Positions 36,301 to 48,583 of a DNA stretch of 64,000 nt are shown here, piece after piece (positions within the stretch are counted from its first letter, which is position 1; each line of letters opens with the position of its first letter). Source of the stretch: Ehretia macrophylla. Lineage: Eukaryota > Streptophyta > Magnoliopsida > Boraginales > Ehretiaceae. The position numbers were made by a program, and so were the translations under genes. The notes below the pieces were generated by a model. That model did not search any database. It was not told where the DNA came from and saw only the letters and a program-made list of their open reading frames with translations. The stretch is from positions 17,643,425-17,707,424 of the forward strand of contig CM075771.1 in assembly GCA_037974665.1 (NCBI GenBank), given 5' to 3'.

Positions 36301-39300
36301 GCTTAGGACCAAGTCTCCGTCTTTCCGGTGCCTATAACTTTTGATCCGTAAGGAGTTACGCGGCTCACATCATACCGTTGGAAAGCTCTCCGAGAGCTCT
36401 ACGACGGGGGCAGCATACCTACTCGGTTGCACATATTTTCGGAGCCCAAAATTGAACATTTCCATAAGTTTCTGGACACTTTTGTTCTTTTGTGCTTTTT
36501 TTTCGTCCCGGATCGTACGTCATGGGCCGCGAAAAGGAAGACAACCTAATCCATTACATTTCTGTTACCGAATACCACACCACCTTGGACAAGAAAACTT
36601 CGCTTCACGTAGACGCTGGGCCCGCAAACCGGGGGCATGGGACTTAGGACCAGGTCTCCGTCGCTCCGGTGCTTATAACTTTTGATCTGTAAGGAGTTAC
36701 GCGGCGCACAGCATACCGTTGAAAAACTCTCCGAGAGCTCTACGACAGGGTTAGCAAACCTGCTCGTCTGTGCCTATTTTTGGAGCCCAAAATCGTACGT
36801 TTTCATCAGTTTTGGGATACTTTTCTTCTTTTGCAATGTTTTTGGGTCCCGGATCGTACGTCGTGAGCCGCAAAAAGGACGACAACCAAATCCATGACAT
36901 TTCTATTTCTGAATACCATGCCACTTTGGGCAAGACAACTTCGCTTCACGTAGAGGCTGGGCCCGCAAACCGAGGGTGTGGGGCTTAGGACCAAGTCTCC
37001 GTCGCTCCGGTGCCCCTAACTTTTGATCTGTAAGGAGTTAGGCGGGGCACAACATCCTGTTGGAAAGCTCTCCGAGAGCCCTACGACGGGGGCAGAAAGC
37101 ATGCTTGACTGCATCTGTTTTCAGAGCCCAAAATCAAACGTTTTCATCAGTTTTTGGTCACTTTTATTCTTTTGCGCTGTTTTTTGGTCCTAGATCGTAC
37201 GTCGTGAGCCGTGAAAAGGACGACAACCTAATCCAGCACATTTCTATTATTGAATCACACGGCACCTTGGGCAAGACAACGTCCTTTCACGTAGAGGCTG
37301 GGCCTGCAAACCAAGTGCGTGGGGCTTGGGACCTGGTCTCCGTCGCTCTGCTGCCCACAACTTTTGATCCGTTTAGAGTTACGCGGTGCACAGCATACCG
37401 TTGGAAAGCTCTCTAAGAGCTCTACGATGGGGGCAGCAAGCTTGCTTGGCTGCGCCTGTTTTTAGAGCCCAAAATTGAACATTTTCATCACTTTGGGGCA
37501 CTTTTCTTTTTTTGCGCTGTTATTTTGTCCCAGATCGTACATCGTGAGCCGCGAAAAGGACGACAACCTAATCCATCACATTTCAATTACCGAATCCCAT
37601 AGCACCTTGTGACAGACAACTTCGTTTCACGTAGAGGCAGGGCCCGTAAACTGAGGGTATGGGGTTTGGGACTAGGTCTCCGTCGCTCCGACGCCCATAA
37701 CTTTTGATCCGTAAGGAGTTATGTGGCGCACAGCATACCGTTGGAAAGCTCTCCGAGAGCTCTACAACGGGGGCAAATAGCTTGATCGTCTGCGTCTATT
37801 TTCGGAGCCCAAAATCGAACATTTTCATAAGTTTCAGGATACTTTTCTTCTTTTGCACGATTTTTCCGTTCCGGATCGTACGTCGTGAGCCGCGAAAAGG
37901 ACAACAACTTAATCCATCACATTTCTATTACCAAATCACACAGCACCTTGGGCAAGACAACTTCGCTTCACGATGTGGATGGGCCCGCAAACCGAGGGCG
38001 TGCGGCTTGTGACTAGGTCTCCGTCACTCCGGTGCCCATCACTTTTGATTTGTAAGGAGTTACGCGATGCACAGCATACTGTTGGAAAGCTCTCTGAGAG
38101 CTCTATGATGGGGGCAGCCAGCCTACTATGCTGCGCCTATTTTCGGAGCCCAAAATCAAACGTTTTCATCAGTTTTGGGCCACTTTTCTCCTTTTGCGCT
38201 ATTTTTCTGTCCCGGATCGTACATCGTGAGCCGCGAAAATGACGACAACCTAATCCATCATATTTCTGTTACCAAATCCCACGCCACCTTTGGCAAGACA
38301 ACTTCGCTTGACGTAGAGGCTGAGCCGGCAAACCGAGGACGTGGGGCTTAGGATCAGGTCTTCGTCGCTCCGATGCCCATAACTTTTGATCCGTAAGGTG
38401 TTACGCGGCGCAAAGAATACCGTTGGAAAGTTCTCCTAGATCTCTAAGACGAAGGCAGCCAGCCTGCCCAGCTTCTCCTATTTTCAGAGCCCAAAATCAA
38501 ACGTTTTCATCAGTTTTGGGACACTTTTCTTCTTTTGCGCTGTTGTTTTGTCCCGAATCGTACGTCGTGAGCTTCGTAAAGGATGACAACCTAATCCATC
38601 ACATTTCTATTATCGAATCCCACTGTACCTTAGGCAAGACAACTTCTCTTCACGTAGAGGCTGGGCCCGCAAACCGAGGGCGTGGGGCTTATGACCAGGT
38701 ATCCGTCGCTCCAGTGCCCATAACTTTTGATCCGTAAGGAGTAACGCGGCGCAAAGCATAACGTTGGAAAGCTCTCCGAGTGCTCTACGATAGGGGTAGC
38801 AAACCTACTCGGTTGTACATATTTTTGGAGCCCAAAATCGAATATTTTCATCAGTTTCGGGACACTTTTGTTCTTTTGCGCTATTTTTTCGTCTCGGATC
38901 ATACGTCGTGTGCCGCGAAAAGTACAGCAACCTAATCCATCACATTTCTATTACCGAATCCCACGCCACCTTGGGCAAAAGACAACTTCGCTTCACGTAG
39001 AGGCTCGGCCCGCAAATCGAGGGCGTGGCGCTTAGGACCAGGTCTCCGTCGCTCAGGTGCCCATTACTTTTGATGTGTAGGGGGTTAGGGAGCGCACAAC
39101 ATACCGTTCGAAAGCTCTCCGAGAGCTCTACGATGGGGGCAACAAGCACGCTTGGCTGCGCCTATTTTCAGATCCCAAAATTGAATATTTTCATCAGTTT
39201 CGGGACCTTTTTCTTCTTTTGCGCTATTTTTCCGTCCCGAATCGTACGTCGTGAGCCGCAAAAAGGACAACAACATAATCCACCAAATTTTTATTACCGA

Positions 39301-40711
39301 ATCCCATGACACCTTAGGGAAGACAACTTCGCTTCGCGTAGAAGTTGGGCCCGCAAACCGAGGGCATGGGGCTTGGGACCAGGTCTCAATCGCTCCGGTG
39401 AGCATAACTTTTGATTCGTAAGGAGTTACGCGGCGTACAGCATAGCGTTGGAAAGCTCTCCGAGAGGTCTACGATGGGAGCAGAAAGCCTGCTTGACTGC
39501 GCCTATTTTCAGAACTGAAAATCGAACATTTTCATCAGTTTCAGGACACTTTTCTTCTTTTGCATTGTTTTTTCGTCCTGGATTGTATGTCGTGAGCCGC
39601 GAAAAGGACGACAACCTAATCCATCACATTTCTATTATTGAATCCTACACCACCTTAGGCAAGACAACTTCACTTCACGTAGAGGCTGGGCCCGCAAACC
39701 GAGGGCGTGGGGCTTAGGACCAGGTCTCCGTCGCTCCGATGCCCATAACTTTTGATTCGTAAGGAGTTACGCGGCGCATAACATACCATTGGAAAGCTCT
39801 CCGAGAGCTCTACGATGGGAGAAGCAAGCCTACTCGACTGCGCCTATTTTCAGAACTGAAAATCGAACGTTTTCATCAGTTTCTGGACACTTTTCTTCTT
39901 TTACGTTATTTTTTCGTCTCGGATCGTACGTCGTGAGACGCGAAAGGACAACAACCTAATCTATGAAATTTCTATTATCGAATCCCACGGCACCTTAGGC
40001 ACTACAACTTCACTTCACGTAGAGGCTGGGCCCGCAAATCGAGGGCGTGGGGCTTTGGACCAGGTCTCCGTCGCTCAGGTGCCCATAACTTTTGATCTGT
40101 AAGGAGTTATACGGCGCACAACATACCGTTGGAAAGCTCTCCGAGAGCTCTACATTGGGGCAAAAAGCATGCTCGGCTGTGCCTATTTTCGGAGCGAAAA
40201 ATCAAACATTTTCATCAGTTTCTGGTCACTTTTCTTCTTTTGCGTTGTTTTTCCGTCCCAGATCGTACGTCGTGAGCCACGAAAAGGATGACAACCTAAT
40301 CGATCACATTTCTTTTACCGAATCCCATGCCACTATGGGCAAGACAACTTTGCTTCACGTAGAGGCTGGGCCCGCAAACCGAGGGCGTAGGGCTTAGGAC
40401 CAGGTCTCCGTCGCTCCGGTGCCCATAACTTTTGATCCGTAAGGAGTTACACGGTGCACATCATACCGTTGGAAAGCACTCCAAGAGCTCTACGACGGGG
40501 GCAGTAAGCCTGCTCAGCTGCGCCTATTTTCGAAGCCCAAAATTGAACATTTTTATTAGTTTTGGGACACTTTTCTTCTTTTGTGCTGTTTTTCCTTCCC
40601 GGATCGTACGTCGTGAGCCTAGAAAAGGACGACAACCTAATCCATCACATTTCTATTATCGAATCCCACTGCACCTTGGGCAAGACAACTTCGCTTCACG
40701 TAGAGGCTGGG
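21320..40711 (+). repeat. Satellite array B, ~341-bp monomers (about 57 copies)
   Basis: This is an unbroken head-to-tail array in the same orientation as arrays A and C. Measured spacings of TAACTTTT are 341 bp at 22061, 22402, 22743 and 23084. The array is a mosaic: distinctive monomer variants recur at displacements of about 1007 bp (3 monomers; 32.16 and 33.16 kb), 2381 bp (7 monomers; 30.09 and 32.47 kb) and 4073 bp (12 monomers; 26.2 and 30.3 kb). A few monomers are shorter than the rest, including those nearest the left junction (21420-22060) and one near 28150. Open frames up to 149 codons on either strand are by-products of the repeat. No gene or other element is seen in these 19.4 kb. 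Confidence 0.97.
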
Positions 40712-43694
40712 TGTGAGGCCCGACCTTGATTTGCGTACGATACCTCGTTTCGTGTGCCCTAATCTAGATTTACGTGCCTTGACCTAGGTTTAAGAATTGT
40801 GTTCATTTTGTGTGCCATGCATTGAATTACGTGCATTCATTTAGGGTTGCGTGCATTTACTTAGAAAACGTGCGCTCGTCTCGTAGTTTGTACCCTACCT
40901 CGTAGTGTGTGCCCTAGACCTAGGAAAGCGTGCCCTCACGCTAATCAAGAAAGCATCTTACACGAAGCACTAGGTCATTAATTAATCCTACGAATTCCAC
41001 TAACTATTATTAAATTACTAATTCAACCCACTAGAAGACAAAATCTCACAAAAAGCTAGACATTCCTTATTCTTTATTCCTTATTCTTTTTGCACTTTCA
41101 ACACACAATTAAATAATGCTCAAAAGATGACAAAAAATCAGATTTTTAGATGCCTTGGCCGACCACCATGTGGGCTTTTGTGCTTGCTTGTTTAATTCAA
41201 CTTAATTCCTAGACAAACTATGACAATTCTATGACACAAATGCATAAAAAACTAGCTCAAACACCTCCTCAAAACTCCCAATCTCGACCAAATGCTCCTT
41301 GCCCATGCTAGGAATTTCAAAATGCTCCTTGAAGACATAAAAAAGCTGAATTACAAAGCTCAAGGCCGACATATGCCTTAACAATTGCAAAAGCCTTCAT
41401 TTTTTTTCTTCATTCTCTCATTTCCTCACATTTCTCTCTCTCCCTCTCATTCTTTTCTCTCTCTCTCGGCCTTGGCTGAGTTTCATCTTACCATTGCTCA
41501 TCTTCATCATTCCATGGTGCATCAAGACAAGCAACAAGCAAAGAGACTCGGCCAAGCTAGCTAAGTTGCAAGAATCACACATGCAAACTCTTTGAGTCAC
41601 CATTTCGGCCTTGGTGAGTTTGCTAGCTTTCATTTCTTTTCTTCTTGTTCTAACCACATGCATCTACTAAGAACTTGGCCACTAAGCTAGGAAAAATAGA
41701 GAAAATCGAGTTGGAGTCTCGGCTAAGCAAGGAAGAAGAAGAAATTTGTGCTTCATCAAAGTTTTGTGCATCTTCTTGTTGATTTGCTAAGGTGAGGGCT
41801 AAAACCTTTTGAAAATCCTTCAAAAACCCATATGCATGCTACTAAATGTTTGTATTTTCTTCTGTACTTGAGATATATGTGTGTTTATAAGCTTTTACAA
41901 CCATGCATGGCAAGATTTTGGCTTGAAGGTGATGATAGATGAAATTGGGTTTGGTGACAGCTTTCTGTTCTGTTGTTACGAGGTACGTTTGGCTAGGAAA
42001 ATGATGTTGAAAATACATGAAAATTAGTAGGTAACTAGTTTTGCCGGTTTTGAACATTTGTCGCAGAAATAGGAAAAAGCTAATTTTGATTCTAAGGTCC
42101 CCAAAATGGCAAATTATTAAAATGTGTCCAAATCTGGAAAGTCTGGAAAAATGAAGCAGGTTTTGGCAGATGCACTGACCTTGTAGAACGAACCAGTTTT
42201 GACTTAGTAAATGATATTCAAAATGCATGAAATTTGGTGTGCTGCTAGGTTTTTCAGTTCTGGGCGTTTTTATCAGAAATGAACTAAGGCTAAATCTGAC
42301 CCTAAGGACCTCAAAAACGACAAGTATTGAAATGTGTGCAAATCTGGACAGTTTTGTGCAATCCCACTGTTTTGGCTATAACTATTGGACCCGAACTCCA
42401 AATGATGCAAGGTTTGTTTCTGATTTTAGTTCATTTATTAAGATTTAATTTGACATCTATTTCACTGGAATTGGAGATTTTTTTACTTGTCTTAATGATT
42501 GTGAGAAAACAGTCTATTGCAGTGAGGGTTTCACTTAGTTATATGCTTAGAAAATTTGTTGTAACTTCTCTTGTGGTATTAAATGCTTGGGGTTGTGGCA
42601 TTGGGATGTTGTGTGCAACCGTGACTACCATTGTCCAATTTCCTATCTCGCTTGGGGGCTAGACTTCCTTAGAGAGTTGGGTCGTAGGATATCGGGATAC
42701 ATCCGGAGTACACCCACTTGGCGTGATAAGGGGATGATTTGAAGTCGGCCACAACAACTGAGAGCAAAAGCTCACCGTATCCTTTTCACTATGTGTATAA
42801 GTACTCTTGCTTGGTTCCTAGACGACCTGGGGGAGGAAAGACTGGTAATTGTGTTCCTTTACTTTATATTATTGTTATGTACTTAATTGTGTACATTCAT
42901 GCTTACAAAAGGATTTTCATAAGTTGAACTGGAAAATGAGTTTCAAAACCTATTTCTCGTTCCCCCTCGCTGAGTTCATAAGGACTCACCCTCTTTTATC
43001 ATCTCAGGTGAAGAAGATCAAGAACAGGTACCTGAGGACGATGTGCCTAACGATGATTCCTTGGAGTGACTACCTGTCCTATGTGCTTTGCGTGATTATG
43101 GCTATTTGTGAACTATGCTACTCGAAGACTATTTCTTTTATGTTGCTTGTTGTTTGTAATGTAAAAGACCCCCGTTGTAATTTGGGGTCTAATTTTGGTT
43201 TGTACTGATATGAACTAGACAAACACTACTATGGTCATTTTGCTATTATTACTGCTAGTATCTATAATAGGATTATGAAGTATTAGGTAAGGGCTAAGTA
43301 AAATGAACCAACCAAATCTTAAGCAGGTACTCGTTGTTAAGCTAAGATCAACATGTACTTTTGTAACGAGGATAAACAAACAAACGAGACATAGTATCAT
43401 GCTAGGTTATTAATCAACGAGACATCGAGATAACTAATAGGCATTTCAATTGATGTTAAATAGTAATCCTAGTTGGAAATGAAATTGAGATTGGAAAATT
43501 TGAGGTGTTTAGAGAATTAGGTCAAACCAAAGAGCCCAATTACAGCAGTTATGCTGTCGATTTTCTGGAAAAATTTTGGAGTTTAGGCTAATATATTAAG
43601 TGTTAAATTTTCATGAACAATTAAGTACGAGACGTGACTTGAATGTTTAGATCACACCCTAGTCTAACCTTATAAGCCGGGTTGGGGCGTGACA
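40712..43694 (+). repeat. 5' LTR of element B (subgroup B, 2983 bp)
   Basis: It begins TGTGAGGCCCGACC and ends GGGGCGTGACA. It is about 0.6 kb shorter than the full-length LTRs here. Subgroup B markers (CACTTTCAACACACAATTAA, ATGCCTTGGCCGACCACCA) are shared with the 3' LTR at 58394 and with the solo LTR. It has a CT-rich tract at about 41430-41470. No host gene is seen in it. Confidence 0.92.
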
Positions 43695-43964
43695 CCTTAT
43701 AAAAGAAGAATAGTATCAGAAATTAGATTGCTTAAGCCGGGTTTAACTCTCGGACCATGGGTAGAGCCCTAAGATAATTAGGATGACTTGTCTATATGTT
43801 GTTGTGTGATAATGTTCATTGTGCCTTCTGTGTTCTATATGCTTAAGTGATTAACATGTCTAAATTGTTTCTAGAATTGTATCTATATCATGCTGCATAT
43901 CTTATGCATCAAATTCTTGTTTGTCGTATCTCAATAAATTGTGCATCGTAATATGTGCCTATAG

Positions 43965-44944
43965 ATGGCTGGCCCTAGTACCCGCACTACTAATAGGAGC
44001 GGTGAACCCCAAGAGACCGGAGATGCCTATCAAACTAATCCCGGCATGGCTATGTTTAACATGATGGCGAATTCCATTGATTGCGTATCACGAGTAATGG
44101 AGCGCCAAGATCCACCTGAGGCCAATAACAACAACAAAAACAGGAATGATGGTAACCATGGGAGACAAAGCAGAATGAGGGAGTTCCTTGACTTTCGCCT
44201 GTCCAAATTCCATGAGAAAGCTGATGATGAGAAAGCTGAGGCTTGGCTGTCCGAGATCGAGAAGATTTTCAGGCCACTTGATTATACTGATGAAGAAAAG
44301 GTGGAGTTTGCTGTGTTTCTGTTGCACGGGGATGCTGAACATTGGTGGCACACTATGGAGGCACTGTGGGAAACTGATCAGACACCTCACTTGTGGGGTA
44401 ATTTCATTAAGGCATTCAAGAAGAAATATGTACCTGCAGTTTCCAGGCAGAGGCGGATCAAGGAGTTCATGCATTTGACCCAGGGTAACATGACAGTAGC
44501 CCAGTACGAGGCTCGTTTTGACCGACTGTCCTGTTATGCTCAATATATGGTTAGTACTCCGGAGGCGAAAATGTGAAAATTTACAACTGGATTGAGGCCA
44601 GAGATTCAGGACCAGTTGGCTTCTCATGACTTCGATACCTATTCTGCTCTCTTTGCTGCTGCTTCTCGAGTTGAGAAGAGAAAACTTGATAGAGCCGGTT
44701 CGAGTCAGCCGAACAAGAAACCATACCAGCCTCCAGGTCAGCAGAGAAAATTCCAGAGTCAGAGTCATAATCAGGGCCCGAACCAGAACAGACCAGTAAA
44801 TAACCGTGGCCCGACGAAAGCGCCATCAGCCTCTTCCGCCGGCTGATCCACAAGTAGTTCACCTGCTACTCAGTCTATCAATCGTTCTTACTGTGACAAG
44901 AAGGGTCATACCGAGGCCGAGTGTTGGAAAAAGTCAGGACGATG
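43965..44944 (+). pseudogene. gag: gag region of element B, upstream part (fossil)
   Basis: It starts MAGPSTRTTNRSGEP after a leader of about 270 bp in which the primer-binding site is only weakly recognisable (near 43712). An Asn-rich stretch, the gag core (WLSEIEKIFRPLDYTDEEK, EHWW) and a Gln-rich linker follow. The zinc-knuckle area (KKGHTEAECW) is interrupted by the nested element at 44945, and the rest of the knuckle area ([14 protein letters not shown]) lies at 54819-54880. It is broken in more than one other place. Confidence 0.87.
44940..44944. repeat. Left target-site duplication of the nested LARD-like element (CGATG)
   Basis: CGATG immediately precedes TGTCACGCCCC and is repeated at 54814-54818 immediately after GGGCCTCACA. 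The uninterrupted gag of element A reads CGATGCGTAGG at the corresponding place (near 10898), with a single CGATG. Confidence 0.95.
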
Positions 44945-47900
44945 TGTCACGCCCCAACCCGGCCTATAAAGGTTAGACTAGGGTGTGATCTAATCATTCA
45001 AGTCACGTCTCGTACTTAACCGTTCATGAAGATTTAACACTTAACGTTTCGGCCTAAACTCCAAAATTTTCCGGAAAACCGACAGCATAACTGCTGTAAT
45101 TGGGTTCTTTGGTTTGACCTCATTCTCTAACGCCTCAAAATTTATCATTCCAGATTCATTTCCCACTAAGATTATTATTTATCATCAGTTGATATGCCTA
45201 TTGGTTGTCTTGATGACTCGCTTGATTAATAACCTAGCGTGATACTATGTCTCGTTCGTTTGTTAATCATCGTTACAAAAGTACCTGTTGATCTTAGCTT
45301 AATACCGTGTACCTGCTTAAGATTTGGTTGGTTCATTTTACTAAGCCTTTACCTAATGCTTTATATTCCTATTACAGATACTAGCAGTAATAATAGCAAA
45401 ATGACCATAGTAGTGTCTAGTGTCTGTCTAGCAATATCAGTACAAACCAAAATTAGACCATAAATTACAACGGGGGTCTTTTACATTATAATTAACAAGC
45501 AACATAAAGGAAATAGTCTTCAAGTAGCATAAAGTTCACAAGTAGCCACAATCACGCAAAGCACACAAGACAGGCAATCACTCCAAGGATTCATCGTTAG
45601 GCACACTATCCTCGGGTACCTGTTCTGGATCTTCTTCACCTGGGATGATAAAAGAGGGTGAGTCCTTATGAACTCAGCGAAGGGGAACGAGAAATAGGTT
45701 TTGAAACTCATTTTCTGGTTCAACTTATTAAATCCTTTTGCAAGCATGAATATAACAATAATATAAGTACAGGAACAGAAATACCAGTCTTCCTCCCCAA
45801 GGTTCTCTAGGAACCAAGCGAGAGTACTTATACACATAGTAAAAGGATACAGTGAGCTTTTGCTCTCAGATCAGTTCCAGAATTAGTTGTTGCAGCCGAC
45901 TTCAAATCATTCCCCAAACACGCCAGGTGGGTGTACTCCGGATGTACCCCGAAATCCTACGACCCAACTCTCCGAGGAAGTCTAGCCCCCAAGCGAGAGA
46001 GGGAATGAGACCATGGTAGTCACGGGAGCACCGGCAAGCCCGATGCCGCCCGGTGTGCGTGATCGCTACCATGCCGACAGGAAAGGTTGCAACCTTGTAT
46101 GCAGTGCACATTTATGACATTAACATATCACGTTAGGAGGTCAACAAAGTAGGTTGCCTCCGGACAGTCATAAGATTGCACATTGACAAGTAAACAAGCA
46201 GGGCACGATAAGACAAGTAATTTCACTTGAAAGGCATATAGAGTTATATGAACATTAAACGGGCAGCCATGTAACACATGTAAATCAAGCCATATAACTT
46301 ATTTCGAAGTCCACGTAATCAGGTGATAGGATGATTCAACATGAAACAACATTAACGTGGGTTCGGATGCAGGAAAAGCCTATTTGTCAACATGCAATGA
46401 TCAAAATTACATTTAAGGTTATAAGAGCATCTACGGGCAGCCTACTAAGCATATAATTCCACACAATATCCAAATGATCATCACTTAGCAAGACAACCTA
46501 GTCATTAGGGTTTCCATTCCGTGCATCTCTGTGCAATTTAAGCCCCAAACCAATTCAAAATCAATCTCAAGTCATGCATCATTTAATTCAACATCCTCAA
46601 CTCTTCAAAACAGCCCATACAACATCTCAAAGCTACAATCCCAAGCATTTATTTCAACAAGAGAAGTTACAACAATTTTTCTAAGCATAACACTAAGTGA
46701 AACCCTTACTACAATAGGCTGTTTTCTCACAATCATTAAGATAAGCTAACAATCTCCAATTCCAGTGAATAAGATGTCAAATTAAAGCTCAAGAAGTGAA
46801 ATAAAATCAGAAACAAACCTTGCATCATTTGGAGTTCGGGATCATTAGTTATAGCAGAAACAGTGAGATAGCACAAAACTGTCCAGATTTGCACACATTT
46901 TGATAATTGACGTTTTTGAGGTACTTAGGGTCAGTTTTAGCCGTAGTTCATTTCTGACAAAAATGTCCATAACTGAAAACTCTAGCAGAACACCAAATTA
47001 CATGCATTTTGGACATCATTTACTAAGTCAAATCTTGTTCGTTCTACAAGGTCAGTGCATCTGCCAAAACCTGCTTCATTTTTCCAGATTTCCAGATTTG
47101 GACACATTTTAAGGATTTGCTATTTTGAGGACCTTACATTCAAAATTAGCTTTGGCCTATTTCTGTGAAAAATGTTCAAAACTGGCAAAACTAGTCACCT
47201 ACCAATTTTCATGCATTTTCAACATCATTTTCCTAGCTAAACTTACCTCGAAACAAACTGGTCAGAGAGTTGTCAACAATCCGACTTCACCTATCATCAC
47301 TTTCAAGCCAAGATCTTGCCAGCGATGGTTGCAAAAGCTTATGAACGAACATATAACTCAAGTACAGAAGCAAAGGCATACTTTTATGAGCATGCATGTG
47401 GACTTTTGAAGGATTTTCAAAAGGTTTTAGCCCTCACCTTAGCAATCAACCAAGAACATGCACAAAACTTGTTGAAGCACAATTTTCTTCTTCTCCTTTG
47501 CCTAGCCGAGATTCCAACTAGATTTTCTCTATTTTTCCTAGCTTAGTGACCAAGCTCTTAGTACATGCATGAGGTTAGAACAAGAAGAAAAGAAATGGAA
47601 GCTTAAAAACTCACCTAGGGCCGAAATGAAGACTCTATGTGCTTGTATGCATCTTTTGAGCTAACTACTTGCTTTCCTTTGCTTGGGCTTGCCTTGAATG
47701 GCCTTAGGATGATGAAGATGAGTTGTGAAGTGAAGAGAATCAGCCAAAACCGAGATTGAGAGAGAAGAATGAGAGGGAGAGAGAGAAATGTGAGGAGAGT
47801 GAGAGAAATGAGAGAAAATAGAAGCTTTTGCAATTGTTGATGCAAATGTTGGCCTTGGGCATGCAAAAATCTGATTTTGTGTCATCTTTTGAATTGTTTT

Positions 47901-48570
47901 AGCATGTGTGTAAGAGAATGTTGGGTATTTAGGGATTTTAGGTAGAATAGAATATAGGATATGTTTAGAGGTTTGTGAGATTTTGTCTTGTAGTGAGTTT
48001 AAAATATAATATTTAGGTGTTAGTGGATTTTGTAGAGATTTGAATTAGGATTATAATAATAGTTAGTGGTGTTTGTAAGATTATTTTATAGTCTAGTGCT
48101 TTGTGTAGGATTCTTTCTTGATTAACGTGGTGGCACGGATTCCTAGGTCTAGGGCACGAATTACGAGGTAGACACGAACTACGAGGTAAGACACGAACTT
48201 CAAGACTAATGCACGTACTTCAAGATAAATGCACGGATTCTAATGCAAATGCACGCAACCCTAGGTAAATGTACGTAAACCAATACAAGGCATGTAATTC
48301 AATGCAATGCACATAAATCGAGGTATGACTCTTAAACCTAGGTTAGGACACGCAATTCAAGGTCAGGGCACACAAAACGAGACAACGCACGCAATTCGAA
48401 GTCGGGGCACGTAAGTCGAGGATTAGGGCACATAATTCTAGGTCAAGGCACGAATGACGAGGCATGCACGAAAACCAAGATAGGGCACGTAATCCAAGGT
48501 TAGTCATATCATTCTTGGTCTATGGCACGCAAATCAAGGTAACATACGTTATTCGGGGTCGGGCCTCACA
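44945..48570 (-). repeat. 3' LTR of the LARD-like element (subgroup C, 3626 bp)
   Basis: On + it runs from TGTCACGCCCCAACCC to GGTCGGGCCTCACA. It carries the stem-loop (about 46011-46078), the ~210-bp repeats (about 46860-47290), a purine-rich tract (47755-47790) and an expanded ~20-bp minisatellite (48129-48570). The stretch 47532-48047 is identical to 53778-54293 in the partner LTR. Confidence 0.93.
48129..48570 (-). repeat. Expanded ~20-bp minisatellite (U3 end of LARD-like LTR)
   Basis: About twenty degenerate units read on + as GGCACG(C/T)AA(T)TC(A/G)AGGT(C)AGG, for example GGCACGAATTACGAGGTAG, GGACACGCAATTCAAGGTCA, GGGCACGTAAGTCGAGG and GGGCACGTAATCCAAGG. Its partner is at 54369-54813. 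It is about 440 bp here against about 230 bp in the LTRs of elements A and B. It is CpG-rich, and many differences between copies are C/T or G/A changes, as expected from methylated-cytosine decay. Confidence 0.8.
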
Positions 48571-48583
48571 TCCTCCCCTCCTT
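48571..48583 (-). promoter_or_regulatory. Polypurine tract of the LARD-like element
   Basis: TCCTCCCCTCCTT on + (AAGGAGGGGAGGA on -) directly adjoins the LTR terminus. It is identical to the tract of element B at 58381-58393. The adjoining ~30 bp (AATTTCGTCCCGAAATTC on +, a near-perfect palindrome) is also shared with the coding elements. Confidence 0.92.

Noticed and set aside
21320-40711. CRISPR array or bacterial repeat
   Set aside because: The units are contiguous 341-bp monomers without short direct repeats and spacers, and the surrounding elements are plant retrotransposons.
42849-43208. 119-codon frame in LTR sense, nearly identical to the complement of 6006-6365, with shorter versions in the LARD-like LTRs
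   Set aside because: It starts at TTG, is not open in the subgroup A LTRs, and its similarity is explained by recent common origin of the LTRs. I would reconsider only if transcripts or selection on codons were shown.
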